Source: DATGKR01 sp035294565
GTDB taxonomy: Bacteria > Actinomycetota > Acidimicrobiia > Acidimicrobiales > Palsa-688
DNA: 29,903 nt
Reading direction: 5' to 3'
Assembly: GCA_035294565.1 (NCBI GenBank)
Contig: DATGKR010000172.1
Span: 1 to 29,903 of the forward strand
The notes under the pieces were generated by a model, which worked only from the letters and a program-made list of their open reading frames with translations, made no database searches and had not been told where the DNA came from. A program made the position numbers and the translations under genes. Positions 22,759-29,704 of the stretch are shown here, piece by piece; position 1 is the stretch's first letter, and each line of letters opens with the position of its first letter.

Positions 22759-23540
22759 GCCCGGGTACGGGTCCGCCAAGCGTCGAGGCGGCGGGTGAGC
22801 CAGCCGGCGAGCAGCAGTGAAACCCCAAGGTCGACGAGCCCGGCGATTATGTCGCCGAAGAAGTGGTTGGCGGTCACGATCACGGCGAAGATCGTCACCA
22901 CCGGGTAGAGCACCATGAGCGCCTTGCCCCACCAGGGGCGGATCAGCGGCACGAGCGCCACGGCGCACCACGCCGCCCACGCGGTGTGCAGGCTGGGCAT
23001 CGCCGCGTACTGGTCGGAGATGTCGTTGACCGGACCGTTGGAGAAGTTCCACAGGCCGCCCACCGTTCGCAGCGTGTCGACGAAGTGGTAGCCCTCGGGC
23101 AGGAGGCGGGGGGGCATGAGAGGGAAGAAGTAGAAGCCGAACAGGGCCAGTCCGGTGGTGATGGCAAGACCGTTGCGCAACGGCCGGTACCGCTCGGGGA
23201 ACCAGAAGAAGAGCACCAACAGCGTGACGATCACCGCTACGAAGTGCACGGTGTCGTAGTAGTCGTCGCACGCTTCGATCAGCCAGCGGAAGTGCAGGAA
23301 GTAGTGCTGGACGTTTGCCTCGTGGAATATCCCGAGGAGTCGCTCGAGGTGGATGAGCCGCCTGGCGTTGGTGAAGGCCATGGCCGCCGAGACCGGCTTG
23401 TCGCCGCGGAGGTCGCGGACGAGGGTGTAGAGGCCGTAGAAGATTGCGACTATCACGACCTCCCGCCACCAGTCGCGCCGACGAGCCGGCACGATGGTGA
23501 TGGGCGCTTCGGCCCGTTCTTGCAGAAGGTCGGATGTCAA
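22755..23540 (-). CDS. PAP2-superfamily membrane phosphatase or phosphotransferase
   Basis: A 261-residue protein with about six transmembrane helices. The PAP2 phosphatase triad is present: FPLMPPRLLPEG (motif C1), YAAMPSLHTAW (C2, with the PSLH histidine) and VTANHFFGDIIAG (C3, with the nucleophilic H and following D). It resembles the PAP2_3/inositol-phosphotransferase-like group. Coupling to a prenyl synthase suggests it may dephosphorylate or transfer from prenyl or lipid diphosphates (inference). The TTG at 23540 is supported by TACGCT 7 nt upstream; the upstream in-frame TTG at 23582 would run into the neighbouring gene. Confidence 0.85.
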   Translation of the reverse strand: MTSDLLQERAEAPITIVPARRRDWWREVVIVAIFYGLYTLVRDLRGDKPVSAAMAFTNARRLIHLERLLGIFHEANVQHYFLHFRWLIEACDDYYDTVHFVAVIVTLLVLFFWFPERYRPLRNGLAITTGLALFGFYFFPLMPPRLLPEGYHFVDTLRTVGGLWNFSNGPVNDISDQYAAMPSLHTAWAAWCAVALVPLIRPWWGKALMVLYPVVTIFAVIVTANHFFGDIIAGLVDLGVSLLLAGWLTRRLDAWRTRTRA

Positions 23541-23547
23541 CCCGACG

Positions 23548-23553
23548 AGCGTA
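23548..23553 (-). promoter_or_regulatory. -10 hexamer of the PAP2/polyprenyl synthase operon
   Basis: TACGCT, 7 nt before the TTG at 23540, with its back to the next promoter 15 bp away. Confidence 0.5.
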
Positions 23554-23568
23554 CAGGGCGGGCAGTGG

Positions 23569-23574
23569 CAGAAT
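23569..23574 (+). promoter_or_regulatory. Probable -10 hexamer of the L,D-transpeptidase gene
   Basis: CAGAAT, 7 nt before the ATG at 23582; it fits nAnnnT. Confidence 0.35.
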
Positions 23575-23581
23575 TGGGGCA

Positions 23582-24379
23582 ATGGCCGGCTGGGCGAGGC
23601 GGAGGTTCACCGCGGCGGCGGCGCTCTGCTGCGCGGCCGGGCTCCTCGCCGCGACCGGAACCGCCTACGCCCTGTGGCCAAGGGCGGAGGCGCGCCGGGA
23701 GGCCTCGTCGACAGCCGCCGAGCACGCCGCTCGCCCCCCCGCAAAGCGCCGGGCCGCATCCGCCGCCTGGCAGCTGCCGCCAGGGGCTTCCCTGGTCGCC
23801 ACCCTGTCGGCGCCGACCTCCTACAGCGCCTCCCCCGGCGGATCGCCCTCCGGCCGGCTGCCCGCCGACAACCCCTTTGGTACACCCACCGTTCTCGCGG
23901 TGATCGGCCGGTCCGGCGCCTCGGGCTGGCTGCACGTCGAGCTGCCGCTCCGGCCCAACGGCAGCACCGGCTGGATCCCGGCCGCCTCGGCCACGCTCAC
24001 CTACACCACCTACAGCGTTGCGGTGGACCTCGAGGCGAGGACTTTGACGGTGACCGACTCGGGGAAGGTGGTGCTCAGCACCCCGGTGGCGGTCGGCGCG
24101 CCCTCGTCGCCCACCCCACCGGGCCGTACCTACCTGTGGGAGCTGATCCGCCCCGAGGACCAGCACGGCGCCTACGGCCCCTACATCTTCGGCCTCGCCG
24201 AGTTCTCCGACACCTACGCCACGTTCAATGGCGGCGACGCCCAGATCGGCATCCACGGTCAGGACGAGCCCTGGTCCATCGGCCACGCCGCGTCGTACGG
24301 CTGCGTGCGGGTCCCCAACCCGGTGATCGTCCGGCTCGCCCGGATGCTCCCGCTCGGCACGCCGGTGACCATCGGCTGA
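23582..24379 (+). CDS. L,D-transpeptidase, YkuD domain, exported or membrane-anchored
   Basis: A 265-residue cell-wall enzyme expected to form 3-3 peptidoglycan crosslinks or attach proteins outside the membrane. The N-terminus MAGWARRRF followed by a hydrophobic stretch to about residue 30 is a signal peptide or anchor. A small beta domain (about 60-135, SH3-like, GWLHVELPLRPNGSTGWIP) precedes the YkuD domain (about 137-265). Catalytic C241 is in SYGCVRVPN and H225 in IGIHGQ, with normal spacing. The residue usually histidine in SHGC is tyrosine here. ATG 23582 is preferred; ATG 23534 (with GAAGG upstream) would overlap the start of the divergent PAP2 gene. Confidence 0.9.
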   Translation: MAGWARRRFTAAAALCCAAGLLAATGTAYALWPRAEARREASSTAAEHAARPPAKRRAASAAWQLPPGASLVATLSAPTSYSASPGGSPSGRLPADNPFGTPTVLAVIGRSGASGWLHVELPLRPNGSTGWIPAASATLTYTTYSVAVDLEARTLTVTDSGKVVLSTPVAVGAPSSPTPPGRTYLWELIRPEDQHGAYGPYIFGLAEFSDTYATFNGGDAQIGIHGQDEPWSIGHAASYGCVRVPNPVIVRLARMLPLGTPVTIG

Positions 24380-24390
24380 CCGGCCCCGGA

Positions 24391-24403
24391 CCCGTCGGAC
24401 GGG
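24391..24403. terminator. Short GC hairpin between converging genes (weak candidate)
   Basis: CCCGT-CGG-ACGGG in the 29-bp gap between the L,D-transpeptidase and thioesterase stop codons; no T-run. Confidence 0.25.
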
Positions 24404-24408
24404 AGGCG

Positions 24409-24786
24409 CTACCCGGCCTTCTCCAGGAAGGCGGCGCGGTCGACGATCACCCGCACCATCCGCCCGGCCGCGATCAGGCCGCGCTTGTCGTTGACCGTGA
24501 CGTTGAACGTGACCCGCCGGCCCTCCAGGCGGTCCAGCCCGGCGGAGGCGACCACAGTGGTGCCGATCGCGGCGGGTGCCAGGTGGGTGAGCTCCACCCG
24601 GAAGCCGACGGTCGTCTGGCCCTCCCCGACGAGCGCGCTGGCGGCCTCCGCCGCCGCCTGTTCGCACAGGGCGACCAGGCGGGGGGTGGCCAGCACTTCG
24701 ACGTCGCCGCTGGCGAAGGCGGGCGCGGTGTCGGCCGGGGTGACGACCAGCTCCACCTGGCTGCACGGACCTGAAGGCACGGCCAC
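24409..24786 (-). CDS. Hot-dog-fold thioesterase, fluoroacetyl-CoA-thioesterase-like
   Basis: A 125-residue single hot-dog domain. The pattern VLATPRLVALCEQAAAEAA (Thr and Glu on the long helix side), with VELTHLAPA (His) and TFNVTVND, matches the FlK-like acyl-CoA thioesterase group. That group uses a Thr-Glu-His set to hydrolyse short acyl-CoAs. In ordinary actinobacteria, members are usually of unknown substrate, and fluoroacetate use should not be assumed. Cytoplasmic, probably dimeric. Start: GTG 24786, with TACCGT 8 nt upstream; GTG 24780 is an alternative. It diverges from tldD. Confidence 0.82.
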   Translation of the reverse strand: MAVPSGPCSQVELVVTPADTAPAFASGDVEVLATPRLVALCEQAAAEAASALVGEGQTTVGFRVELTHLAPAAIGTTVVASAGLDRLEGRRVTFNVTVNDKRGLIAAGRMVRVIVDRAAFLEKAG

Positions 24787-24794
24787 GGTACCCA

Positions 24795-24800
24795 ACGGTA
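24795..24800 (-). promoter_or_regulatory. -10 hexamer of the thioesterase gene
   Basis: TACCGT, 8 nt before the GTG at 24786, only 6 bp from the opposing tldD -10 element. Confidence 0.45.
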
Positions 24801-24806
24801 CGCGGG

Positions 24807-24812
24807 TACCCT
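24807..24812 (+). promoter_or_regulatory. -10 hexamer of the tldD operon
   Basis: TACCCT. It predicts a start site about 24819 and a leader near 29 nt containing GGGAGGA, so this is the leadered exception in the window. It lies within a run of three GGTAC-type words. Confidence 0.45.
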
Positions 24813-24847
24813 CGGCCTGTTCCAGATTCCGGGAGGACGGCGCCGAC

Positions 24848-26254
24848 GTGAGCGACAGGGACCTGATCGACGAAGAGGTGGTCGGAGCCGTCCTGGCGGC
24901 GGCGCTGCGCAACGGGGGGGAGTTCGCCGAGATCTTCGCCGAGGACCGCAGGGCTACCGGCGCCCGGCTGGACGACGGGAGGGTGGAGGATCTCGCCTCG
25001 GGACGCGAGCGGGGCGCGGGGATACGCGTGGTCGTGGGGGACACCACCGGCTTCGCCCACACGAGCGATCTGAGCCGCGGCGGTCTCGAAGCGGCCGCCG
25101 CGGCCGCCGCCGGGGCGGCCCGAGGCGGTGGCGGGGGGGTGCGCACCGTCTCACTGCGACCCGTCCGGGCCCCGGCGCCCAACGAGGTGGGGGTGCTCCC
25201 CGAGACGGTGGCCAAGGCCGACAAGGTCGAGCTGCTCCGCCGTGCCGACGACGCCGCCCGCAGGGCAGGCTCGGCGATCCGCCAGGTGAGCGTCGTATAC
25301 GGGGACAGCCGGCGGCGGATCCTGGTCGCCAACAGCGACGGCGTGCTCGCCGGCGACGACCAGGTGAAGACCCGCTTCGCCGTGTCCTGCGTCGCCTCGG
25401 GGGACACGGGCCTGCAGACCGGGCGGGAGTCGGTGGGAGCCACCGTCGGCTTCGAGCTGTTCAGGACCGTCGACGTCGAGCAGCTCGCCGAGGCGGCCGC
25501 CGCCCGGGCCATCGGCAAGCTCTCGGCGCGGCCCGCTCCCTCGGGGAGCGTGCCGGTGGTCATCAAGCGGGGGAGCGGCGGGGTGCTGTTCCACGAGGCG
25601 TGCGGCCACGGGCTGGAGGCTGATCACATCGAGAAGGACGTGTCGGTCTTCACCGGTAAGGTCGGCCAGCTCGTCGCCAGCCCGCTGGTGACGCTCGTCG
25701 ACGACGGGACGATGGGCCCTGAGTGGGGCGCGCTGGCGATCGACGACGAGGGGCACCCGGCGCAGCGAAACGTGCTGATCGAGGACGGCGTGCTCACCGA
25801 CTACATGTGGGACTGGCTGCGGTCCCGCAAGCAGGGTCGGACGAGCTCGGGCAATGGCCGGCGCGAGAGCTACCAGCACCTGCCCATGGTGCGGATGACC
25901 AACACCTACGTCCTCGCCGGCAGCGAGGATCCCGACGAGATAGTTCGCCAGACCCCCCGCGGGGTGTACGTCGCCCAGCTGGGCGGGGGGCAGGTGAACA
26001 CGGCCACCGGCGACTTCGTGTTCGGTATGACCGAGGCGTACCTGATCGAGGACGGCCGCATCACCGAGCCGCTCCGCGACGCCAACCTGATCGGCAACGG
26101 CCCCGAGGTGCTGCGCAACATCGACGTGGTAGGCAACGACTTCGCCATGGGCAGCCCGGGCACCTGCGGCAAGAACGGCCAGGGCGTCCCCGTCGGCGAC
26201 GGCCAGCCCACGCTCCGGGTGGCGGCGCTGACCGTGGGGGGGACCGCCCGTTGA
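24848..26254 (+). CDS. tldD: Metalloprotease TldD
   Basis: A 468-residue catalytic subunit of the TldD/TldE protease, which cleaves unfolded or modified short peptides (in E. coli, microcin B17 maturation and CcdA degradation). The zinc motif HExxxH is H249-E250-ACG-H254. The third metal ligand is C440 in SPGTCGKNG, as in E. coli TldD. Also visible are the N-terminal domain GRVEDLASGRERGAGIRVV and QLGGGQVNTATGDFVFG. Start: GTG 24848, preceded by GGGAGGA at normal distance. Its stop overlaps the tldE start as TTGA. No RiPP precursor or modifying enzyme is seen nearby, so a housekeeping role is likelier. Confidence 0.95.
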   Translation: MSDRDLIDEEVVGAVLAAALRNGGEFAEIFAEDRRATGARLDDGRVEDLASGRERGAGIRVVVGDTTGFAHTSDLSRGGLEAAAAAAAGAARGGGGGVRTVSLRPVRAPAPNEVGVLPETVAKADKVELLRRADDAARRAGSAIRQVSVVYGDSRRRILVANSDGVLAGDDQVKTRFAVSCVASGDTGLQTGRESVGATVGFELFRTVDVEQLAEAAAARAIGKLSARPAPSGSVPVVIKRGSGGVLFHEACGHGLEADHIEKDVSVFTGKVGQLVASPLVTLVDDGTMGPEWGALAIDDEGHPAQRNVLIEDGVLTDYMWDWLRSRKQGRTSSGNGRRESYQHLPMVRMTNTYVLAGSEDPDEIVRQTPRGVYVAQLGGGQVNTATGDFVFGMTEAYLIEDGRITEPLRDANLIGNGPEVLRNIDVVGNDFAMGSPGTCGKNGQGVPVGDGQPTLRVAALTVGGTAR

Positions 26255-27594
26255 GCGAGCTGGCCGATCTAGCCGCCCGGGTCGCCGGCTGGGCGCGCCG
26301 GGGCGAGCAGGTGGAAGCGTACGTCGCCCGCAGCCGGGAGACAGAGGTGCAGGTCTACGGGGGAGGGGTCGAGTCGCTGTCGGCCGCCGAGTCGTCGGGT
26401 GTCGGCATCCGGGTGGTGCGCGCCGGCCGCCAGGGCTTCGCCTACGCCGGCAGCCTCGACCTCGACGTCGTCGAGGAGACCCTCGCCGAGGCGCGCGACA
26501 ACGCCGGCTTCGCCACCGAGGACGATCACCTCGGCCTTCCCGAGCCCGACGGCGTCGTCCCGGCCGAGCTGGACCTGTGGCGGGAGGAGCTCCTCTCCTT
26601 CCCGACCGACGACAAGGTGTCCATGGCCCTCGAGCTGGAGCGGGCGGTGCGCGCCGCTGACCCCAGGATCCGCCAGGTGGAGTCGGCGGAGTGGGGCGAC
26701 GCCGCCGTTGAGACGGCCGTGTGCTCCAGCACGGGGATCAGCGCCGCCACCCGGCGCACGGCGTGCTACCTCTCGGCTTTGGCGGTGGCGGGGGACGCCG
26801 GGGACACCCAGACGGGCGTAGGTTTCTCCGTGGGGCGCGCGCCGGCCGACCTCGACGCGGCGGAGGCGGCCACCGACGCCGCCACCCGCGCCACCCGGCT
26901 CCTCGGCGCGAGGAAGCCCCGTTCCGCCCACCTGACGGTTGTGCTCGAACCGCGGGTGACCGCCACCTTCCTGTCGATCCTCGCCGGCACCCTCGACGGC
27001 GAATCGGTCCTGAAGGGGCGGTCCCTCTTCGCCGACCGGGTCGGCGAGGCGGTGTCGGTGGCCGGCTTCACCCTGGTGGACGACCCCACCGACCCGGACG
27101 CCTACTCGGCGGCCTCCTATGACGCCGAAGGGCTCGCCACCAGGCGCAACGTCCTCGTGGACGGCGGCGTGCTCCGGGGCTTCCTCTACAACACCTACTG
27201 GGCGCGCCGGGCGGGCACCGTGTCGACCGCTTCGGCGGTGCGGGCCGGGTACAAGAGCGCCCCGGGGATCGGGGCCCGGGCGGTGTCCCTCGTGCCCGGC
27301 GAGCGCTCACCGGAGGAGATCCTGCAGATGGTCGGCGACGGGCTCCTCGTGCAGACAGTGTCGGGGGTGCACTCCGGCGTGAACCCCGTGAGCGGCGACT
27401 TCTCCGTCGGCGCCGAGGGCGTCCTGATAGAAGGCGGCGCCCTGGCGGCCCCCGTGAGGGAGCTCACCATCGCGTCGACGGTGCAGCGGATGCTGGCCGG
27501 CGTCGTCGCCGTCGGCAACGACCTCGAACGGCTCCCGTCGGCGGCTTCGGGTGTCACGCTCGCCATCGCCGACGTGTCCATGAGCGGCGAGTAG
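26251..27594 (+). CDS. tldE: TldE/PmbA, non-catalytic partner of TldD
   Basis: A 447-residue PmbA/TldE protein. It has the same overall fold as TldD (VQVYGGGVESLSAAESSGVGIRVV near the N-terminus; GVHSGVNPVSGDFSVGAEGVLIEGG near the C-terminus) but no HExxxH, as expected for this subunit. It forms the barrel-like heteromer with TldD that admits only small or unfolded peptides. TTG 26251 is taken as start because it overlaps the tldD stop (TTGA), giving coupled synthesis, and it begins the conserved N-terminal helix. The NUDIX gene follows after 7 bp. Confidence 0.93.
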   Translation: MSELADLAARVAGWARRGEQVEAYVARSRETEVQVYGGGVESLSAAESSGVGIRVVRAGRQGFAYAGSLDLDVVEETLAEARDNAGFATEDDHLGLPEPDGVVPAELDLWREELLSFPTDDKVSMALELERAVRAADPRIRQVESAEWGDAAVETAVCSSTGISAATRRTACYLSALAVAGDAGDTQTGVGFSVGRAPADLDAAEAATDAATRATRLLGARKPRSAHLTVVLEPRVTATFLSILAGTLDGESVLKGRSLFADRVGEAVSVAGFTLVDDPTDPDAYSAASYDAEGLATRRNVLVDGGVLRGFLYNTYWARRAGTVSTASAVRAGYKSAPGIGARAVSLVPGERSPEEILQMVGDGLLVQTVSGVHSGVNPVSGDFSVGAEGVLIEGGALAAPVRELTIASTVQRMLAGVVAVGNDLERLPSAASGVTLAIADVSMSGE

Positions 27595-27601
27595 CGGTCC
27601 G

Positions 27602-28102
27602 TTGTGGACCCTGCGCCGGCGCGCCGCCAGGCTGGTCGTGCTCGACCCGTCCGACCGTGTCCTCCTCCTGCAGGCCCGCGACCCGGTCGATCCGGCCAAG
27701 GGGGAATGGTGGGAGATCCCGGGCGGGGGGATCGAGGCGGGTGAAACGGGGGCGGAGGCTGCGGAGCGCGAGCTAGAGGAGGAGACCGGCATCACCGGGG
27801 TGGCGATGTGGGGGTGTGCGTGGCGGCAGCGTTCCCGGTTCGTTTTCGCGGGCATAGGGTTCGACCAGGACGAGGAGATCCACGTCGCCCGAGTGGCCAC
27901 CCCCGCCCTAGACGACGACTGGAAGCCCTCTGGCCTGGAAGCGCTCGAAGCCGCCGCCTTCCAGTCGCAGCGGTGGTGGGAGCTGGACGAGCTCGAAGCG
28001 CTGGTCGAAGGCGGGGGCAGGGTGATCCCCCCGTGGCTGGCCGGCGAGCTCAGGCGCTACCTGGCGGAGGGGCCACCCGCCGAGCCGGTGGTGATGGGCT
28101 AG
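27602..28102 (+). CDS. NUDIX hydrolase
   Basis: A 166-residue NUDIX protein cleaving a nucleoside diphosphate linked to some moiety. The Nudix box is complete: GGIEAGETGAEAAERELEEE followed by TGI, matching Gx5Ex7REUxEExGU with the metal-binding glutamates. A tryptophan pair in GEWWEIPGG precedes it. The substrate is unassigned; the length and layout fit the MutT/ADP-ribose-type housekeeping group. TTG 27602 starts 7 bp after the tldE stop, so it probably belongs to that operon. There is no good Shine-Dalgarno sequence or -10 hexamer at the usual distance, so the start is the least certain part. Confidence 0.88.
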   Translation: MWTLRRRAARLVVLDPSDRVLLLQARDPVDPAKGEWWEIPGGGIEAGETGAEAAERELEEETGITGVAMWGCAWRQRSRFVFAGIGFDQDEEIHVARVATPALDDDWKPSGLEALEAAAFQSQRWWELDELEALVEGGGRVIPPWLAGELRRYLAEGPPAEPVVMG

Positions 28103-28249
28103 CCGGCTGGGTCCGCCGGCGGGGTTCGCCGGGCGCGGTTGTTCGGGCGCGGTTCGCCGGCGCCCCTTCTGGCCGCCGGCTCTGTCCGCCGGCGCCCTCG
28201 CCGGGATCGGCCCGCACCATTGGCCCGGGGCCGGCCGTAGCATGAAACG
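28103..28249. repeat. Short GC-rich intergenic region with repeated words
   Basis: 147 bp with no gene. gggcgcggtt occurs at 28131-28140 and 28145-28154. gtccgccggcg occurs at 28111-28121 and 28184-28194. The many CCGGCG palindromes could fold and end transcription of the tldD operon. The msrA promoter lies at its right edge. Confidence 0.5.
28238..28243 (+). promoter_or_regulatory. -10 hexamer of msrA
   Basis: TAGCAT, 6 nt before the GTG at 28250. The ATG inside it (28242) opens only a 3-codon frame ending in a TGA that overlaps the GTG start. Confidence 0.5.
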
Positions 28250-28930
28250 GTGATCTTCTCCCGGCACAAGACCGAGATGGTCGACCCCGCCGAAGCGCTG
28301 CCCGGCAGGCCCGAGCCGCTCCCCGTCCCCGACCGCCATTTCGTCAACGGCAACCCCCTCCGGCCGCCCTTCCCCGACGGGTTCGGCCGGGCGGTGTTCG
28401 GCCTCGGCTGCTTCTGGGGAGCCGAAAGGCGGTTCTGGCAGGTGCCCGGCGTCTGGGTGACGGCCGCCGGCTACGCCGGCGGCTACACGCCCAACCCCAC
28501 CTATGAAGAGGTCTGTACGGGACGGACCGGCCACGCCGAGGTGGTCCTGGTCGTCTGGGATCCGGCGGCCACCTCCTTCGAGGACCTTCTCCGGGTCTTC
28601 TGGGAGTCGCACGACCCCACGCAGGGAATGCGCCAGGGCAACGACGTCGGCACGCAGTACCGCTCGGTGATCCTGACCACGACCGCCGAGCAGGCCGAGG
28701 CGGCCGAGGCGTCACGCGAGTCCTACGGGCAACTGCTCGCAGCCCGAGGGTACCCGCCGGTCACCACCCAGGTCGCCCCCCTCGCAGAAGGGGGCTTCTA
28801 CTACGCCGAGGGCTACCACCAGCAGTACCTGGCGAAGAACCCGAACGGCTATTGCGGGCTCGGCGGCACAGGTGTTGCCTGCCCGATCGGCACCGGCGTG
28901 CGCGCCGCAAGTCCCCCCGCCGGAGGCTGA
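28250..28930 (+). CDS. msrA: Peptide-methionine (S)-S-oxide reductase MsrA
   Basis: Reduces methionine-S-sulfoxide in proteins and free form, protecting against oxidation. 226 residues, full length. The catalytic C54 is in GLGCFWGAE. The conserved blocks GYAGGYTPNPTYEEVCTGRT, ESHDPTQGMRQGNDVGTQYR and YYAEGYHQQYLAKNPNGYCG are intact. Resolving cysteines are C202 (NGYCGLGG) and C211 (ACPIG), recycled by thioredoxin or a mycothiol system. The N-terminal extension (EALPGRPEPLPVPDRHFV) is typical of the longer actinobacterial MsrA. GTG 28250 is supported by TAGCAT 6 nt upstream. It is monocistronic by spacing. Confidence 0.97.
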   Translation: MIFSRHKTEMVDPAEALPGRPEPLPVPDRHFVNGNPLRPPFPDGFGRAVFGLGCFWGAERRFWQVPGVWVTAAGYAGGYTPNPTYEEVCTGRTGHAEVVLVVWDPAATSFEDLLRVFWESHDPTQGMRQGNDVGTQYRSVILTTTAEQAEAAEASRESYGQLLAARGYPPVTTQVAPLAEGGFYYAEGYHQQYLAKNPNGYCGLGGTGVACPIGTGVRAASPPAGG

Positions 28931-28970
28931 GGCCGCCCGCACCGATTCCCCGGACGAAACGAATAGCTGT

Positions 28971-28976
28971 TACTCT
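28971..28976 (+). promoter_or_regulatory. -10 hexamer of the TetR gene
   Basis: TACTCT, 6 nt before the GTG at 28983. It is inside an AT-rich island (28955-28983) with the imperfect palindrome AATAGCTGTT at 28962-28971, a possible autoregulatory operator. Confidence 0.5.
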
Positions 28977-28982
28977 TTAGTT

Positions 28983-29702
28983 GTGGGCCGGGTGAGTGGC
29001 GTGACACCCCAACAGATTCGGGCGCGCCTGTTGGAGGCCGCCTGCACGGTGTTCTCCCTCAAAGGCTACGAGGGGGCGACGGTCGGCGACATCGCCCGCG
29101 AGGCGGGCCTCTCGAGCGGGGCCATCTACTCGCAGTTCCCCTCCAAGGCGCGGCTGCTGGTCGAGTCGGTGCGGGCGCGCCGGCAGGAAGTGGGCCGGTC
29201 GTTGTTCCCCCCGGGGGGCCGCCGCGGCCTGACCGAGCACCTGGTCGTGCTCGCCCGGCGCCTCAACCGGCCTCGCGGCGGGGGCGACAACCTTCTCGCC
29301 GAGGCTCTCCTCGGGGCCCGCCGGGACGCCGAGCTGGCCGCGGTGCTCGCCGGCGCCCTCGCCGAGAGCGAGAAGGGGATGGCCGCCCTGGTGCGCAGTG
29401 GCCAGCAGGCCGGGGAGATCCGGGTGGGGGTGAGGGCTGAAGCCGTAGCGCGCCTGGCGCTGATGCTCGGCGTGGGTGCGTTGTTCGTCCGCGAGCTGGG
29501 GCTCGACCCGCTGCCCGGAGATGACTGGTCGGCGCTCGCCGACCTGTTGGTCGGGGCGATCGGCCCCGGCGTCGGACCGGGGGACGTGGAGGGCGGCCCC
29601 GGTGTCGGACCGGGGGAGGTGGAGGGCGGCCCCGGTGTCGGCCCGGCGATCGGCGGCGGGGCGATCGGGGGGCCTGCAGAGAACCTCGACACGGAGGCGT
29701 AG
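28983..29702 (+). CDS. TetR/AcrR-family transcriptional regulator
   Basis: A 239-residue regulator. The TetR N-terminal domain covers about residues 9-60: the helix RARLLEAACTVFSLKGYEGAT, then helix-turn-helix VGDIAREAGLSSGAIYSQFPSKARLL. The rest is a helical ligand-binding domain of unknown effector. The last 45 or so residues are a Gly/Pro tail from a 33-bp tandem repeat (GPGVGPGEVEG units). GTG 28983 is supported by TACTCT 6 nt upstream; GTG 28992 and 29001 are alternatives. The next gene starts 2 bp after its stop with a good Shine-Dalgarno sequence, so it probably regulates itself and that gene. Confidence 0.9.
   Translation: MGRVSGVTPQQIRARLLEAACTVFSLKGYEGATVGDIAREAGLSSGAIYSQFPSKARLLVESVRARRQEVGRSLFPPGGRRGLTEHLVVLARRLNRPRGGGDNLLAEALLGARRDAELAAVLAGALAESEKGMAALVRSGQQAGEIRVGVRAEAVARLALMLGVGALFVRELGLDPLPGDDWSALADLLVGAIGPGVGPGDVEGGPGVGPGEVEGGPGVGPAIGGGAIGGPAENLDTEA
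29562..29645. repeat. 33-bp in-frame tandem repeat, about 2.5 copies, in the TetR gene
   Basis: Copies at 29562-29594 and 29595-29627 differ at two bases, and a partial copy runs from 29628. Each unit adds 11 residues (GPGVGPGDVEG / GPGVGPGEVEG). Confidence 0.9.
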
Positions 29703-29704
29703 TC

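Noticed and set aside
24848..27594. tldD/tldE as part of a ribosomal-peptide (RiPP) cluster
   Set aside because: No precursor peptide, modifying enzyme or dedicated transporter is seen between or next to them.
28242..28253. ATG AAA CGG TGA mini-frame before msrA as a regulatory uORF
   Set aside because: The ATG lies inside the predicted -10 hexamer, so it would not be transcribed from that promoter.
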